Source: Leucobacter luti
GTDB taxonomy: Bacteria; Actinomycetota; Actinomycetes; Actinomycetales; Microbacteriaceae
Direction of reading: 5' to 3'
Assembly: GCF_004217175.1 (NCBI RefSeq)
Contig: NZ_SHKI01000005.1
Coordinates: 1 to 64,000, forward strand
DNA length: 64,000 bases
The stretch's first letter is position 1, and every line of letters begins with the position of its first letter. Made by a program: the position numbers and the translations under genes. This document shows, in pieces, positions 26,475-35,976 of this stretch. The notes below the pieces were generated by a model. That model searched no databases, was not told the DNA's origin, and was given only the letters and a program-made list of their open reading frames with translations.

Positions 26475-27446
26475 ATGGCCGTCCGCTTCCTCCCGCCCCC
26501 GAGCGAGCCCGTCCCCGGGGGTGGGCAAGACCGCGCAAATCTCGCGGAGGTCGTCGAGCTGCGCGGGCTGCTCCGTCAGCGCACTTGGGGCACTCCCGCG
26601 GACTCCGACACCCCCGCAGACTCAGAGAGCCGTGCGGGCGCAGACCCCCGTGGGGACGTCGGCGCTCCCGCGGGGGAGCCCGCGTCCGGCCCCGAGGAGG
26701 GCGCCGCAGCGGTGGCGCCCGCGGCGGTGGCCGCCACCGGCGAACCCGCCAGCCCCGCGGCGTCCGCGATCGTCACTGCGCTGAGCGATCGGCTGGTCCG
26801 TGCGAGCGAGTTGCCCGCCCCCGCCGAGGTGGGCGAGCGGCCCGCGGTGGCGCCCGGCGCGCGACGCGCGGCGGTGACGCCCGTGTCGCTGACCGACGCG
26901 CAGTCCGAGGCACGCGGGGTTCCCGCCGATCCGGAGGACCCCGAGTCGGATCCCGCCCGTGCCGCGTACGATGACGGCGTGCGGCTGCTCGCCCGGCGAG
27001 CCCGCTCCAGCGGCGAGCTGCGCGAGGAGCTCCTGCGCCTCGATCACGCCGCAGCGCACGTTGACGTGCTCATCGACGAGTTCTGCGAGAGCCACTACCT
27101 CGACGATCTTGGTCTGGCGCGCACGGTCACGGAGAAGCTGCGCACGGCGAAGCGTGCCAGCCGGTCGCAGATCCGCATGAAGCTCCGGGAGCGCCGCCTC
27201 GCGGACGCGATTATTGACGAGGCGCTTGGTGAGCTCGACGACGACGAGGAGTTCACGCTGCTGCGGGACGCCGCCGTCGCGCGAGCCAGCAAACTGGGCG
27301 GGCTCGACCGCCAGGTCGCCGAGCGGCGCCTCCTCGGCTTTCTTGCGCGGCGCGGCTGGTCTGGCGAGCCGGCCATGCGCGCCGTCAAGGCGGCACTCGA
27401 CGGCGGCGGTTCCGGGAGGTCCGGCGGCGGTGTCAGGTTCAGGTGA
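26475..27446 (+). CDS. recX: Regulatory protein RecX with long N-terminal extension
   Basis: Inhibits RecA filaments. The RecX domain occupies about residues 165–315: ARAAYDDGVRLLARRARSSGELREELL, then FCESHYLDDLGLARTVTEKLRTAKRASRSQI and the last repeat FLARRGWSGEPAMRAVKAAL. The first ~160 residues are Pro/Ala/Gly/Glu-rich and look disordered; RecX is normally 150–220 residues, so this 323-residue form is long. The ATG at 26475 sits four bases after the recA stop with no internal start clearly better. Co-transcription with recA is near certain. Confidence 0.87.
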   Translation: MAVRFLPPPSEPVPGGGQDRANLAEVVELRGLLRQRTWGTPADSDTPADSESRAGADPRGDVGAPAGEPASGPEEGAAAVAPAAVAATGEPASPAASAIVTALSDRLVRASELPAPAEVGERPAVAPGARRAAVTPVSLTDAQSEARGVPADPEDPESDPARAAYDDGVRLLARRARSSGELREELLRLDHAAAHVDVLIDEFCESHYLDDLGLARTVTEKLRTAKRASRSQIRMKLRERRLADAIIDEALGELDDDEEFTLLRDAAVARASKLGGLDRQVAERRLLGFLARRGWSGEPAMRAVKAALDGGGSGRSGGGVRFR

Positions 27447-27452
27447 GCCGGA

Positions 27453-27508
27453 CCGCGGTGTGAGTGAGGCACGGCGGCGTCGATCGCACACTCAGTTCCG
27501 CGGGTTTT
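27453..27508 (+). terminator. Possible terminator after recX
   Basis: CCGCGG-tg-TGAGTG (27453–27466) pairs with CACTCA-gtt-CCGCGG (27489–27503), leaving a 22-nt loop, and GTTTTCG follows. The internal bulge makes this weaker than the others. Confidence 0.45.
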
Positions 27509-27554
27509 CGGCACAGGAGTGCAGTGTGTGCGCCAGTTTCGCCCTGCGCGCCGA

Positions 27555-27560
27555 TAAACT
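27555..27560 (+). promoter_or_regulatory. −10-like TAAACT, leaderless spacing
   Basis: TAAACT ends six bases before the miaB ATG at 27567; GGCGCC lies between, with no ribosome site. Confidence 0.5.
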
Positions 27561-27566
27561 GGCGCC

Positions 27567-29108
27567 ATGAGTCTTGCATCCGCCGACCCCATCGTGATCG
27601 CACCGTCGCCGGCCGCGCTGCGCCCCGACGGCAGCCCGCGCAGCTACACCGTGCGCACGCTCGGCTGCCAGATGAACGTGCACGATTCAGAGCGCCTCTC
27701 GGGCTCCCTCGACGCGGCCGGCTACATCGCCGCGACCGACCCGGCCGACGCCGATGTCGTGGTGATCAACACCTGTGCAGTGCGTGAGAACGCCGCGAAC
27801 AAGCTCTATGGCAACCTGGGCTACCTCGCCGGCGTGAAGCGCGAGCGCGACGGCATGCAGATCGCGGTCGGCGGGTGCCTCGCCCAGAAGGATCAGGGCA
27901 CGATCGTGGAGAAGGCCCCCTGGGTCGACGTGGTCTTCGGCACCCACAACATGGGTTCGCTTCCCGCCCTGCTGGAGCGCGCACGCCACAACGCCGAGGC
28001 TCAGGTGGAGATCCTCGAGGCGCTCGAGGTGTTTCCGTCGACGCTGCCCACCCGCCGCGAGTCGGCGTCGAGCGGCTGGGTGTCCATCTCGGTGGGGTGC
28101 AACAACACCTGCACGTTCTGCATCGTGCCGGCCCTCCGCGGCAAGGAGAAGGACCGCCGCCCCGGCGACGTGCTCGCCGAGGTCCAGGCGCTCGTAGACG
28201 ACGGCGCCATCGAGGTCACCCTGCTGGGGCAGAACGTCAACACCTACGGTGTCGAGTTTGGCGACCGCCAGGCCTTCGGCAAGCTGCTGCGCGCGATGGG
28301 CGAGATCGAGGGGCTTGAGCGCGTCCGCTTTACGAGCCCGCACCCCGCCGCGTTCACCGACGATGTGATCGCGGCAATGGCAGAGACGCACAACGTGATG
28401 CCGTCGCTGCACATGCCACTGCAGTCCGGCTCTGACGGGGTGCTCAAGGCGATGCGCCGCTCCTACCGGTCGAAGAAGTTCCTCGGTATCCTCGACGCGG
28501 TGCGCGAGCGGATCCCCACCGCGGCGATCACCACCGACATCATCGTCGGGTTCCCCGGCGAGACCGAGGAAGACTTCCAAGACACCCTGCGCGTGGTCGA
28601 GGCGTCCCGGTTCCAGAGCGCCTTCACGTTCCAGTACTCGATCCGACCGGGCACGCCCGCGGCCACGATGCCGGATCAGGTGCCCAAGGAGATCGTGCAG
28701 GAGCGCTACGAGCGGCTCATGGCGCTGCAGGAGCGGATCTCGTTCGAGGAGAACGAGGCCCAGGTTGGACGCACCGTTGAGGTGCTCGTCTCCGTGACCG
28801 AGGGCAAAAAGGACGCCGCGCGCAGCCGCCTGTCGGGACGCGCAGAAGACAACCGTCTCGTGCACTTCGCCGTGCCCGAGGGCGCTGCGGAGCCCCGCCC
28901 GGGCGACGTGGTGACCGTGCAGATCACGTCGGCCGCGCCGTTCTTCCTCATCGCGGATGTCGAGCCGGGGGTGTACGCCGTGCGCCGCACCCGCGCCGGC
29001 GACGCCTGGGATCGCCGGCAGGCAGAGAGCTGCGGCGTTCCCGCCCCGGCCGGGGACACCGCCCCGCGCGCGGTCAGCCTCGGCCTCCCCACGATCCGCA
29101 CTCGATGA
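27567..29108 (+). CDS. miaB: tRNA-2-methylthio-N6-dimethylallyladenosine synthase
   Basis: Radical-SAM methylthiotransferase that adds the 2-methylthio group to i6A37 of tRNA. The N-terminal cluster ligands are seen in [20 protein letters not shown] and GGCLAQ. The radical-SAM CxxxCxxC is [12 protein letters not shown] (~Cys178, 182, 185). A TRAM domain ends the core ([31 protein letters not shown]). The extra ~40 residues at the C-terminus are Ala/Pro-rich. miaA overlaps its stop by ATGA, so substrate-making and substrate-using enzymes are coupled. Confidence 0.96.
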   Translation: MSLASADPIVIAPSPAALRPDGSPRSYTVRTLGCQMNVHDSERLSGSLDAAGYIAATDPADADVVVINTCAVRENAANKLYGNLGYLAGVKRERDGMQIAVGGCLAQKDQGTIVEKAPWVDVVFGTHNMGSLPALLERARHNAEAQVEILEALEVFPSTLPTRRESASSGWVSISVGCNNTCTFCIVPALRGKEKDRRPGDVLAEVQALVDDGAIEVTLLGQNVNTYGVEFGDRQAFGKLLRAMGEIEGLERVRFTSPHPAAFTDDVIAAMAETHNVMPSLHMPLQSGSDGVLKAMRRSYRSKKFLGILDAVRERIPTAAITTDIIVGFPGETEEDFQDTLRVVEASRFQSAFTFQYSIRPGTPAATMPDQVPKEIVQERYERLMALQERISFEENEAQVGRTVEVLVSVTEGKKDAARSRLSGRAEDNRLVHFAVPEGAAEPRPGDVVTVQITSAAPFFLIADVEPGVYAVRRTRAGDAWDRRQAESCGVPAPAGDTAPRAVSLGLPTIRTR

Positions 29109-30025
29109 TCGACGCGGGCCCACGGCTCTGGGTCATCGTCGGCGCGACCGGGACCGGCAAGTCGGCGCTGTCACTCGACCTCGCCGAGGCGCTGGCGGCC
29201 CGCGGCCGCCGCGCCGAGATCGTGAACGCCGACGCGATGCAGCTGTATCGCGGCATGGACATCGGCACCGCGAAGCTTCCCGAGGGGGAGCGGCGCGGGA
29301 TACCGCACCACCTGTTTGACGCGCTTGAGCCGGCCGCCGAGGCTACCGTCGCCTGGTATCAGCCGGTGGTGCGCGCCACCATCGCGGAAATCACCGCGCG
29401 CGGTGCCGACGCGATTCTGGTCGGGGGATCAGGGCTCTACGTGTCGAGCGCCGTGTTCGACTTCACGTTTCCGCCTCGCGACGACGCCGTGCGTGCGGCG
29501 CTCGAAGCGGAGCTCGCCGCGGGCGGCACCGCCCCGCTGCTCGCGCGCCTCGCGGAGCTCGACCCCGCCGCAGCCGCGAGTGTTGACGTGAGGAATCCCC
29601 GCCGCGTGGTGCGCGCACTTGAGATCGCGCTGCTCGGCGGCTCGGCGCAGACCACGCTGCCGGAGGCGCCGGCCCTGTGGCACGCGGACACGCGGATCCT
29701 CGGCGTGCACGTCGATCGGGCTGACCTCGTGCCGCGCCTCGACCAGCGCGTTGAGACGATGTGGGAGGACGGACTGCTTGACGAGGTGCGCGGTTTGATC
29801 CCACGCGGAATCGAGACCGGCCCCACGGCCTCACGCGCGATCGGCTACGCGCAGGCGCTCGCGCAGCTCGCCGGTGGGCTCGGCGAAGCCGAGGCGATCG
29901 CGGAGACGCAGGCGCTCACCCGCCGCTACGCCCGCCGGCAGGTGAGCTGGTTCAAGCGCTACCGCGACGTGTCCTGGCTCGCACCGGGGGAGTTGCCCGG
30001 ACTCGACGGGCCGGCCGCCAGCTAG
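29105..30025 (+). CDS. miaA: tRNA dimethylallyltransferase
   Basis: Transfers the dimethylallyl group to A37 of tRNAs reading UNN codons. 306 residues with P-loop GATGTGKS at 13–20, the [17 protein letters not shown] segment that carries the catalytic Asp/Thr neighbourhood, and the late [20 protein letters not shown] motif. The ATG overlaps the miaB stop. Its product is the MiaB substrate. The next gene on the opposite strand ends four bases inside its stop region (convergent). Confidence 0.96.
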   Translation: MIDAGPRLWVIVGATGTGKSALSLDLAEALAARGRRAEIVNADAMQLYRGMDIGTAKLPEGERRGIPHHLFDALEPAAEATVAWYQPVVRATIAEITARGADAILVGGSGLYVSSAVFDFTFPPRDDAVRAALEAELAAGGTAPLLARLAELDPAAAASVDVRNPRRVVRALEIALLGGSAQTTLPEAPALWHADTRILGVHVDRADLVPRLDQRVETMWEDGLLDEVRGLIPRGIETGPTASRAIGYAQALAQLAGGLGEAEAIAETQALTRRYARRQVSWFKRYRDVSWLAPGELPGLDGPAAS

Positions 30026-31125
30026 CGGCGGGCGCGGCGGTACGATTCCCAGGCACCGCCGCCCGCGGCGATCGCGCCGAAGAGCACCGCGCCAATCGGC
30101 CACAGCACCCACGACTGGCCCCACGCGTCGCCGATGAAACTCCACCCCAGGTAGATCGCGGTGAGCAGCGGCCAGTAGAACGACGCGATCACGCCCACGA
30201 TGCTGTGCGGATCATCGTCCTCCGCCTGTGGTGCCGGGCCGCGGCGATCGAGCTTCTCGGCAACCGTGTGGGCCCACGCGGTGGGGAGCAGGACCAGGAG
30301 CCCGATCGCCACGACGAGGAGGAGCGCGACGACCCCGCTGGCCACCCACGTCCCCTTGGTGGGGGAGTCGTTGAGCAGTGCTGCCGTGAGGAGCGGCGCC
30401 GGGGAGAGGATCCAGAGCAGTACGGCGATCTGCAGCGCGCGAATCCGGCTGCGCTCGTGCCGCTGCGCCAGCTCGCGGGACCACGCGGTCACCTCGGCGG
30501 TGGGGGTGAATCTGCCGCTTTCGAGCCGGTTGAACGGGGTGAGCTCCCGCGCCGAGCTGATGAGGAGCATCACGCCGACCGCGACGAGCAGGAGGAGTGC
30601 GAAGACCCCGATCAGCGTGGCCGGGCCCGAGGCGAGTGGGATGACGCCCTCGGACGCGGCGCTCGTGAGCCAGATCAGCTTGGCCGGGGAGATCACGAAC
30701 AGCGCGATCGCGATCGCGGTGCGGTACCGCGTGCGCTCGTGGGCGTCGGCGTAGCCGCTCGCTTCTGCGATGGTGACAGGCGGGTCCGCCGGCTGGGTCG
30801 GACGCGCGGCAGCCGGGATCCCGGCCGCGGCAGCTCCACCCGCGGGGGCTCCGGCGGCGGGAGCGACAGTCGGTGCGGCCGCCGCGGGGGAGCCGGCGGC
30901 GATTCCGAGTTCGGAGGTGATTCCGAGCTCGGGCGCCACCTCGGCGAGGTTCCCGAAATCGCTGATCACCTGACCCACGGCCTCGTTTTCGGAGCGGCCC
31001 TCCGCGATCAGGCTCGTGTAGGCGTCTTCCATCATTCCATGCAGCTCGGCCTTCGCCTCGAGTAGCCGCGGGGTTTGCGGGTAGGCGCTGAACATCGTGT
31101 TCAGGTAGCTCATGATGATGTTCAC
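30022..31125 (-). CDS. HAAS/permease-prefix domain membrane protein
   Basis: 367 residues. The N-terminal ~65 ([52 protein letters not shown]) match the HAAS/DUF1700 helical domain that usually pairs with a PadR regulator. An Ala/Pro linker follows, then about six hydrophobic segments. The GTG at 31125 is chosen: AAGGAG lies seven bases upstream and it overlaps the padR stop by GTGA. Its 3' end overlaps the miaA stop on the other strand. Role unknown; signal relay or a transporter accessory is typical for the pair. Confidence 0.8.
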   Translation of the reverse strand: MNIIMSYLNTMFSAYPQTPRLLEAKAELHGMMEDAYTSLIAEGRSENEAVGQVISDFGNLAEVAPELGITSELGIAAGSPAAAAPTVAPAAGAPAGGAAAAGIPAAARPTQPADPPVTIAEASGYADAHERTRYRTAIAIALFVISPAKLIWLTSAASEGVIPLASGPATLIGVFALLLLVAVGVMLLISSARELTPFNRLESGRFTPTAEVTAWSRELAQRHERSRIRALQIAVLLWILSPAPLLTAALLNDSPTKGTWVASGVVALLLVVAIGLLVLLPTAWAHTVAEKLDRRGPAPQAEDDDPHSIVGVIASFYWPLLTAIYLGWSFIGDAWGQSWVLWPIGAVLFGAIAAGGGAWESYRRARR

Positions 31126-31454
31126 GGCTCGACTCCTTCGGTGAATCGATCGACGACGGACTTGGTGTGGTGCCACTCGGTCACCTTGAGCTGCAAGTGC
31201 TCCCGACCCGCGTCGGTGATCTGGTAGTAGGTGCGCGGCTTTCCGGAGGGGGAGACATCTGCATACGAGCTCACGAGAGCGCTCGTTTCAAGGCGCTTGA
31301 CCGCCGAATAGAGCGTGGTCTGCTTGATGGCGTAGTCGTCGCCCGTGACCGCGCTGATGCGCTGCGCGAGTTCGTATGCGTAGGAGGGCCCGGTGCGCAG
31401 GAGCGAGAGCACCATGAGGTCCACGTAGCCGCGGATTGCGTCGCCGCCGATCAT
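31122..31454 (-). CDS. PadR-family transcriptional regulator
   Basis: 110 residues, a small PadR-s2 type. The winged helix covers residues ~10–85 (LMVLSLLRTGPSYAYELAQRISAVTGDDYAIKQTTLYSAVKRLETSALVSSY) with the conserved YxxxQITxxGRxxL (YYQITDAGREHLQLK). It is the first gene of a two-gene operon with the HAAS membrane protein. A palindrome sits within its own promoter, so auto-repression is predicted. Confidence 0.92.
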   Translation of the reverse strand: MIGGDAIRGYVDLMVLSLLRTGPSYAYELAQRISAVTGDDYAIKQTTLYSAVKRLETSALVSSYADVSPSGKPRTYYQITDAGREHLQLKVTEWHHTKSVVDRFTEGVEP

Positions 31455-31491
31455 GTGGTCTCGTCTCTACTGGGAACCCTGTACTGCGCCA

Positions 31492-31520
31492 AACATACTA
31501 CGTCAGTCATAGTACGTCAA
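31492..31520 (-). promoter_or_regulatory. padR promoter with embedded PadR-type operator
   Basis: Reading the minus strand: TTGACG (31520–31515), a 17-bp spacer and TATGTT (31497–31492). Inside lies TACTA-N9-TAGTA (31496–31514), an inverted repeat like known PadR sites. A direct repeat TACGTCA at 31499 and 31513 overlaps it. Confidence 0.7.
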
Positions 31521-31580
31521 GCGTGCGATGTGGGTGCCGCGGCTGTCGCGTCGGCTCAGGGCGCCGTGCCGCGGCTCGGC

Positions 31581-32135
31581 CTACTCGACGATCCCGCGGC
31601 TGCGAGCGTGGAGCGCACGAATCTCTGCGGCCAGCTCCGGCGCCGGGCCCGCGACCGGGACGCCCGGCGCTACGGCCCGGATGGGAAGCGGTGCAACGGG
31701 GGCCGCGGGCGCGCCCCACTCGGCGAGCCAGGCGCCGAGCTGCGCGGTGCTCGCCGCGTACACGATCCGGCCGAGCCCCACCCACGCGTGCGCGGCGGCG
31801 CACATAGGGCAGTGCTCCCCGGACGTGAACACGGTGCTCGCGGCTCGCTCAGCGGGGCTCAGCTGCGCCGCGGCCCAGCGGGCGATCTCAAATTCTGGGT
31901 GGCGGGTGGCGTCGCCGCCGCTCACGCGGTTGTGATCCTCGAACCGCACCGCGCCGTCCGCATCCACCAGGAGTGACCCGAACGGCTCGTCGCCGAGGTC
32001 GAGGGCAGCCTGTGCGAGGCGCACGCAGTGTCGCAGGTGACCAAGCTCCGCCTGCGTGAGGGCGGTGTCGGGAGCGGTCTCACCGGCGGCCGAGGCCGCG
32101 GGGTTGGACGGCGGGGAATCGGGCGTGTGTGTCAT
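31581..32135 (-). CDS. Nucleoside/guanine deaminase-like zinc hydrolase
   Basis: 184 residues of the cytidine-deaminase-like superfamily. The zinc-binding H-x-E is His79-Pro-Glu81 in ATRHPEFE, and the P-C-x2-C is Cys109/Cys112 in EHCPMCAAAH. DEPFGSLLVDADG and NRVSGGDAT fit the bacterial nucleoside deaminase (TadA/GuaD) branch. The N-terminal 25 residues are unstructured. It is too divergent to be the essential TadA with confidence; the substrate is unknown. TAGCGT precedes the ATG at leaderless spacing. Confidence 0.85.
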   Translation of the reverse strand: MTHTPDSPPSNPAASAAGETAPDTALTQAELGHLRHCVRLAQAALDLGDEPFGSLLVDADGAVRFEDHNRVSGGDATRHPEFEIARWAAAQLSPAERAASTVFTSGEHCPMCAAAHAWVGLGRIVYAASTAQLGAWLAEWGAPAAPVAPLPIRAVAPGVPVAGPAPELAAEIRALHARSRGIVE

Positions 32136-32141
32136 TTCCTC

Positions 32142-32147
32142 ACGCTA
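32142..32147 (-). promoter_or_regulatory. −10-like TAGCGT, leaderless spacing
   Basis: On the minus strand TAGCGT is followed by GAGGAA and then the deaminase ATG at 32135. GAGGAA touches the ATG, so it is a poor ribosome site. Confidence 0.4.
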
Positions 32148-32280
32148 ACCCAGAGTCGCCCCCGAAGCGAGGGTGCCGCGTCAGCGTCCGCGCGGCCCAG
32201 CTGGCGGCACCGACTGGTTCCCGGGCGCCGCCGGCGATGCGGCTCGGGCGTCCGTGAATGCGCCGTGAGAGGATGTGCGG

Positions 32281-32700
32281 ATGGCATTTGAGATCCGCGC
32301 GTTTGCAGTGCCCGACACGGACCCCGTGATTGCGCTGTGGCGTGCGCGCGGTCTCACCCGCCCCTGGAACGACCCAGAGCAGGACATCGCGCGGAAGCTG
32401 CGGGTGCAGCCCGAGCTGTTCCTGGTGGCGGTGGACGGTAACGCGATCGTTGGCTCGGTGATGGCCGGGTACGACGGGCACCGGGGCTGGCTCTACTACC
32501 TCGCGAGCGACGCCGCGCGCGCCGGCGAGGGAATCGGCCGCGCGCTGGTCGCGGAGGCCGAGGTGCGTCTCGCCGCGCTCGGCTGTCCGAAGGTGCAGCT
32601 GATGGTGCGCTCGGAGAACGAGCGGCTGATCGGGTACTACGACGAGCTCGGGTACGAGGATGCCGACGTGCTGGTGCGCGGCAAGCGGCTCGACGGGTGA
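32281..32700 (+). CDS. GNAT acetyltransferase, YpeA type
   Basis: 139 residues that closely follow the YpeA pattern: EIRAFAVPDTDPVIALWRARGLTRPWNDPEQDI, VGSVMAGYDGHRGWLYYLA, the acetyl-CoA loop AGEGIGRALVAEAE and YYDELGYEDADVLVRGKRL. The substrate is unknown. The ATG at 32281 is chosen because GAGAGGA lies seven bases upstream; a GTG two codons earlier is possible. dapF begins 36 bases after the stop with its own −10-like hexamer. Confidence 0.9.
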   Translation: MAFEIRAFAVPDTDPVIALWRARGLTRPWNDPEQDIARKLRVQPELFLVAVDGNAIVGSVMAGYDGHRGWLYYLASDAARAGEGIGRALVAEAEVRLAALGCPKVQLMVRSENERLIGYYDELGYEDADVLVRGKRLDG

Positions 32701-32723
32701 GCGCCCGCGCGCCCGGCTGCCCG

Positions 32724-32729
32724 TAGACT
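32724..32729 (+). promoter_or_regulatory. −10-like TAGACT, leaderless spacing
   Basis: TAGACT ends six bases (TGTCCC) before the dapF ATG at 32736. There is no ribosome site. Confidence 0.55.
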
Positions 32730-32735
32730 TGTCCC

Positions 32736-33617
32736 ATGACGACCCTCGCGTTTACCAAGGGCCACGGCACGGGCAACGACTTCGTGCTTTTTACCGACCC
32801 GGACGGCGAGCTCACGCTCACCCCGGAGCAGATCCGCTTCCTGTGCGACCGGCACACGGGCATCGGGGCCGACGGCGTGATTCGCGCGGTGCGCTCGCGC
32901 GCGCTCCCCGAGGGCGCGGCCAGCCTCGCGGAGGAGCCCGACGCGGAGTGGTTCATGGACTACTGGAACGCTGACGGCACCCCCGCCGAGATGTGCGGCA
33001 ACGGGATCCGCGTCTACGCGCACTACTTGATCACGGAGGGCCTGGTTGCCCCGGAGCGGCGGGACACGCTGCCGATCGGCACCCGCGCCGGTGTGAAGGA
33101 CGTGCTCGCCGGCGTCTCCGGGTACACCGTCGACCTCGGCCGGTGGCGGCTCGCCCCCGAACGCCTCGTTGCGGCGCACGGGCTCGACGTGGCGCGCCCC
33201 GGACTCGGAATCGATCTGGGGAACCCGCACGTGGTCACCGCGCTCGCGCACGCCGGCGAGCTCGAGGGGCTCGATCTGCATCGCGCGCCCGCGCTCGATC
33301 CCGCCCCGGCCTCCGGTGCGAACGTGGAGTTCGTGGTCCCCGAGGATCCGCTGATCGCGGATGGCGTGGCCCGGATTCGCATGCGCGTGCACGAACGCGG
33401 CGTGGGCGAGACGCTGTCGTGCGGCACCGGGACGGCTGCCGCGGCGCTTGCGTTCAGGCACTGGGGTGGCGAGGGGATGCCGAACCACTGGCGCGTGGAC
33501 GTGCCCGGGGGGCGCCTCGCCGTGCGCATGTTCGCGACGGAGGAGGGCGAGCACGTCTCGCTGAACGGCCCGGCAGAGCTCGTGTACTCGGGCGAGATCG
33601 AGCTGCCCGAGGCGTAG
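32736..33617 (+). CDS. dapF: Diaminopimelate epimerase
   Basis: Interconverts LL- and meso-DAP by a two-cysteine mechanism. 293 residues. The two catalytic cysteines are Cys87 in AEMCGNGIR and Cys229 in [11 protein letters not shown]. The N-terminal [14 protein letters not shown] is typical. It is separate from dapA and dapB. The last residues ([11 protein letters not shown]) are the normal end. Confidence 0.96.
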   Translation: MTTLAFTKGHGTGNDFVLFTDPDGELTLTPEQIRFLCDRHTGIGADGVIRAVRSRALPEGAASLAEEPDAEWFMDYWNADGTPAEMCGNGIRVYAHYLITEGLVAPERRDTLPIGTRAGVKDVLAGVSGYTVDLGRWRLAPERLVAAHGLDVARPGLGIDLGNPHVVTALAHAGELEGLDLHRAPALDPAPASGANVEFVVPEDPLIADGVARIRMRVHERGVGETLSCGTGTAAAALAFRHWGGEGMPNHWRVDVPGGRLAVRMFATEEGEHVSLNGPAELVYSGEIELPEA

Positions 33618-33654
33618 CGCCGCCTCGGCCGCCCGGCCGCTCGGCCGCCGGCCG

Positions 33655-34269
33655 CTACGCTTCCGGGCGCTCCGCCCGGATTACGTGGAAGCCCTTGTCG
33701 CGCGCCATCCGGTCGACGGCGAGATCCGGGAACGTCGCCCCGATCCAGCGCTGCAGCGAGTCGGCGCCGAGGTGCTTGGCGACGACAAGGTGCGCGACGC
33801 CGCCGGGCGCGAGCCGGGGGAGCCACTGCTGCAGGATGCCGTGCAGCGCGTCCTTGCCGACGCGGATCGGCGGGTTCGAGCGAATCTCGCCGAACCGCAC
33901 GTCAGCGGGCACCTCGTCGGGTGCGGCGACCCTGATCCCGGTGAGGCCGAGTCCGGCGGCGTTTGCGCGCGTGAGCTCGCGGGAGCGCTCGTTGATGTCG
34001 ACGGCCCAGACCTCGCGCTCGGGGAACTCAAGCGCAGCGGCGAGCGCGATGGGCCCCCACCCGCAGCCGATGTCCAGGAGCGGGCCGGGGCGATCGTCGC
34101 CTGCCTTCGCGAGGGTGCGCAGCAGGATCTCGGTGCCGCGATCAAGATGCTCGGGGCTGAACACGCCCCCGGCGGTCGTGACGCGTCGGGGGGCGCCCGC
34201 GAGTTCGACCTCGATGGTGCGTGGTTTGAAGTCGCCGGCCGGGGCCTCGGAGAAGTAGTGCTCGGTCAC
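33655..34269 (-). CDS. Class I SAM methyltransferase, RsmC/RlmG-like
   Basis: 204 residues. SAM motif I is LLDIGCGWGPIALAAA and the catalytic NPP motif is RSNPPIRVG, which together mark small-domain N2-guanine rRNA methyltransferases of the RsmC/RlmG type. Only the catalytic half is present, whereas E. coli RsmC has a duplicated N-domain. The GTG at 34269 gives MTEHYFSEAP, and GATACT lies six bases upstream on that strand. It is divergent from hflX, 79 bases apart. Confidence 0.87.
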   Translation of the reverse strand: MTEHYFSEAPAGDFKPRTIEVELAGAPRRVTTAGGVFSPEHLDRGTEILLRTLAKAGDDRPGPLLDIGCGWGPIALAAALEFPEREVWAVDINERSRELTRANAAGLGLTGIRVAAPDEVPADVRFGEIRSNPPIRVGKDALHGILQQWLPRLAPGGVAHLVVAKHLGADSLQRWIGATFPDLAVDRMARDKGFHVIRAERPEA

Positions 34270-34334
34270 CCGACCAGTATCCCAGGCGCTGCGCCCCTGG
34301 CGAACTCGGCCTGTGCTGCGCTGCCCGCGCGGCG

Positions 34335-34340
34335 TAGACT
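34335..34340 (+). promoter_or_regulatory. −10-like TAGACT, leaderless spacing
   Basis: TAGACT ends eight bases before the hflX ATG at 34349. This supports that start over an in-frame TTG/ATG-like codon further upstream. Confidence 0.5.
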
Positions 34341-34348
34341 TGTGGCAG

Positions 34349-35950
34349 ATGACGAAACGACTCTCTGAAGACTCAGACCAGATCCTCGACGCCGTTGCGG
34401 CGGACGACGGGGCCGCCGCGGCGAGCCAGGTCGCAGACGATGCCCCCGCGGCGGCGTCGGGCGATCCGCTTGATCGCGTGCTTTCGCGCGCCGGGCGCTC
34501 GGAGTCCGCCACGGTCATTCGTGACCTGACGGGCGGCGCGCAGGCGCTTGGCGATGAGTCGCACGATCAGCTCGGCGCCGACCTCGACGCGATCCGCATG
34601 GAACGCGAGGATCGCGCGTCGCTGCGGCGCGTCGTCGGGCTCTCGACCGAACTTGAAGACGTAACCGAGGTCGAGTACCGCCAGCTGCGTATTGAGAACG
34701 TGGTGTTGATCGGGATTTACTCTCAGAAGTCAACGGACGACGCCGAGAACTCGCTGCGCGAGCTCGCGGCGCTCGCCGAGACGGCCGGCGCCGTGGTGCT
34801 CGACGGGCTGCTGCAGCGCCGGGCCAACCCGGATCCGGCGACGTACCTGGGCAAGGGCAAGGCGCAGGAGCTTGCTGAGCTGGTCGCCGCGGTTGGTGCA
34901 GACACCGTGATCGCCGACACCGAGCTCGCCCCTTCTCAGCGCCGCGCGCTGGAGGACGTCGTCAAGGTCAAGGTGATCGACCGCACCGCCGTGATCCTCG
35001 ACATCTTCAGTCAGCACGCGAAGAGTCGCGAGGGCAAGGCCCAGGTTGAGCTTGCGCAGCTGCAGTACCTGCTGCCGCGTCTGCGCGGCTGGGGTGAGTC
35101 GATGTCGCGGCAGGCCGGTGGGCAGGTCGGATCCGGCGGGGCGGGCATGGGCTCGCGCGGTCCCGGCGAGACGAAGATGGAGCTCGATCGCCGCAAGATC
35201 CACACTCGCATGGCGAAGCTGCGCAAGCAGATCCAGCAGATGGCGCCGGCGCGCGAGGCAAAGCGTGCAAATCGCAAGCGCGGCGAGGTGCAGTCGGTCG
35301 CCATCGCCGGATACACGAACGCCGGCAAATCGAGCCTCCTCAACCGCCTCACCGGCACGCAGGAGCTCGTACAGAACCAGCTGTTTGCCACCCTCGACAC
35401 CGCGGTGCGGCACGCTGAGACCGACGACGGCCGCAAGTTCACCTACGTCGACACGGTCGGCTTCGTGCGCGAGCTGCCTCACCAGCTGGTTGAGGCGTTC
35501 CGCTCCACGTTCGAGGAGGTGGGCGAGGCAGACGTGATCCTGCACGTGGTCGACGGCTCCCACCCGGATCCAGAAGCCCAGCTGCGCACCGTGCGCGATG
35601 TGATCGCCGAGGTGGACGCGCAGGGGATTCCCGAGATCGTCGCCTTCAACAAGGCGGACCTGCTCAGCGACTCGCAGCGGCTCGTGCTGCACGGGCTCGT
35701 CCCCGACGCGGTGTTCGTGTCTGCGCGCACCGGCGAGGGGCTCGACGAGCTGAGCCGCCGGATCGACGCCGCGCTGCCGGTACCCGACCGCGAGGTCACT
35801 GTCGTGGTGCCCTACGACCGCGGCGAGCTGATCGCCGAGATGCACGAGCGCAACCGCGTGCTCGAGACCGAGTACGTCGAGGAGGGCACACGGGTTCGCG
35901 CGTATGTGACGCCGGAGATGTTCTCGAAGCTGCAGGCCTACCTGAGCTGA
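34349..35950 (+). CDS. hflX: Ribosome-associated GTPase HflX
   Basis: Splits stalled or heat-stressed ribosomes. 533 residues: an acidic N-terminal extension of ~95 residues, the HflX N-domain (NPDPATYLGKGKAQELAEL and DTELAPSQRRALED), a coiled-coil stretch with GPGETKMELDRRKIHTRM, then the GTPase with G1 GYTNAGKSSL (~321–330), G3 DTVGFVRELP and G4 FNKADLL. The C-terminal segment is complete (YVEEGTRVRAYVTPEMFSKLQAY). The ATG at 34349 follows TAGACT. Confidence 0.95.
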   Translation: MTKRLSEDSDQILDAVAADDGAAAASQVADDAPAAASGDPLDRVLSRAGRSESATVIRDLTGGAQALGDESHDQLGADLDAIRMEREDRASLRRVVGLSTELEDVTEVEYRQLRIENVVLIGIYSQKSTDDAENSLRELAALAETAGAVVLDGLLQRRANPDPATYLGKGKAQELAELVAAVGADTVIADTELAPSQRRALEDVVKVKVIDRTAVILDIFSQHAKSREGKAQVELAQLQYLLPRLRGWGESMSRQAGGQVGSGGAGMGSRGPGETKMELDRRKIHTRMAKLRKQIQQMAPAREAKRANRKRGEVQSVAIAGYTNAGKSSLLNRLTGTQELVQNQLFATLDTAVRHAETDDGRKFTYVDTVGFVRELPHQLVEAFRSTFEEVGEADVILHVVDGSHPDPEAQLRTVRDVIAEVDAQGIPEIVAFNKADLLSDSQRLVLHGLVPDAVFVSARTGEGLDELSRRIDAALPVPDREVTVVVPYDRGELIAEMHERNRVLETEYVEEGTRVRAYVTPEMFSKLQAYLS

Positions 35951-35958
35951 GGGGCCGC

Positions 35959-35976
35959 GGGGCGCTTAGGCGCCCC
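35959..35976. terminator. Bidirectional hairpin between hflX and PAS gene
   Basis: GGGGCGC and GCGCCCC pair around TTAG. The stem contains the minus-strand stop codon of the PAS gene (35966) and starts nine bases after the hflX stop, so it can serve both convergent genes. Confidence 0.6.
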
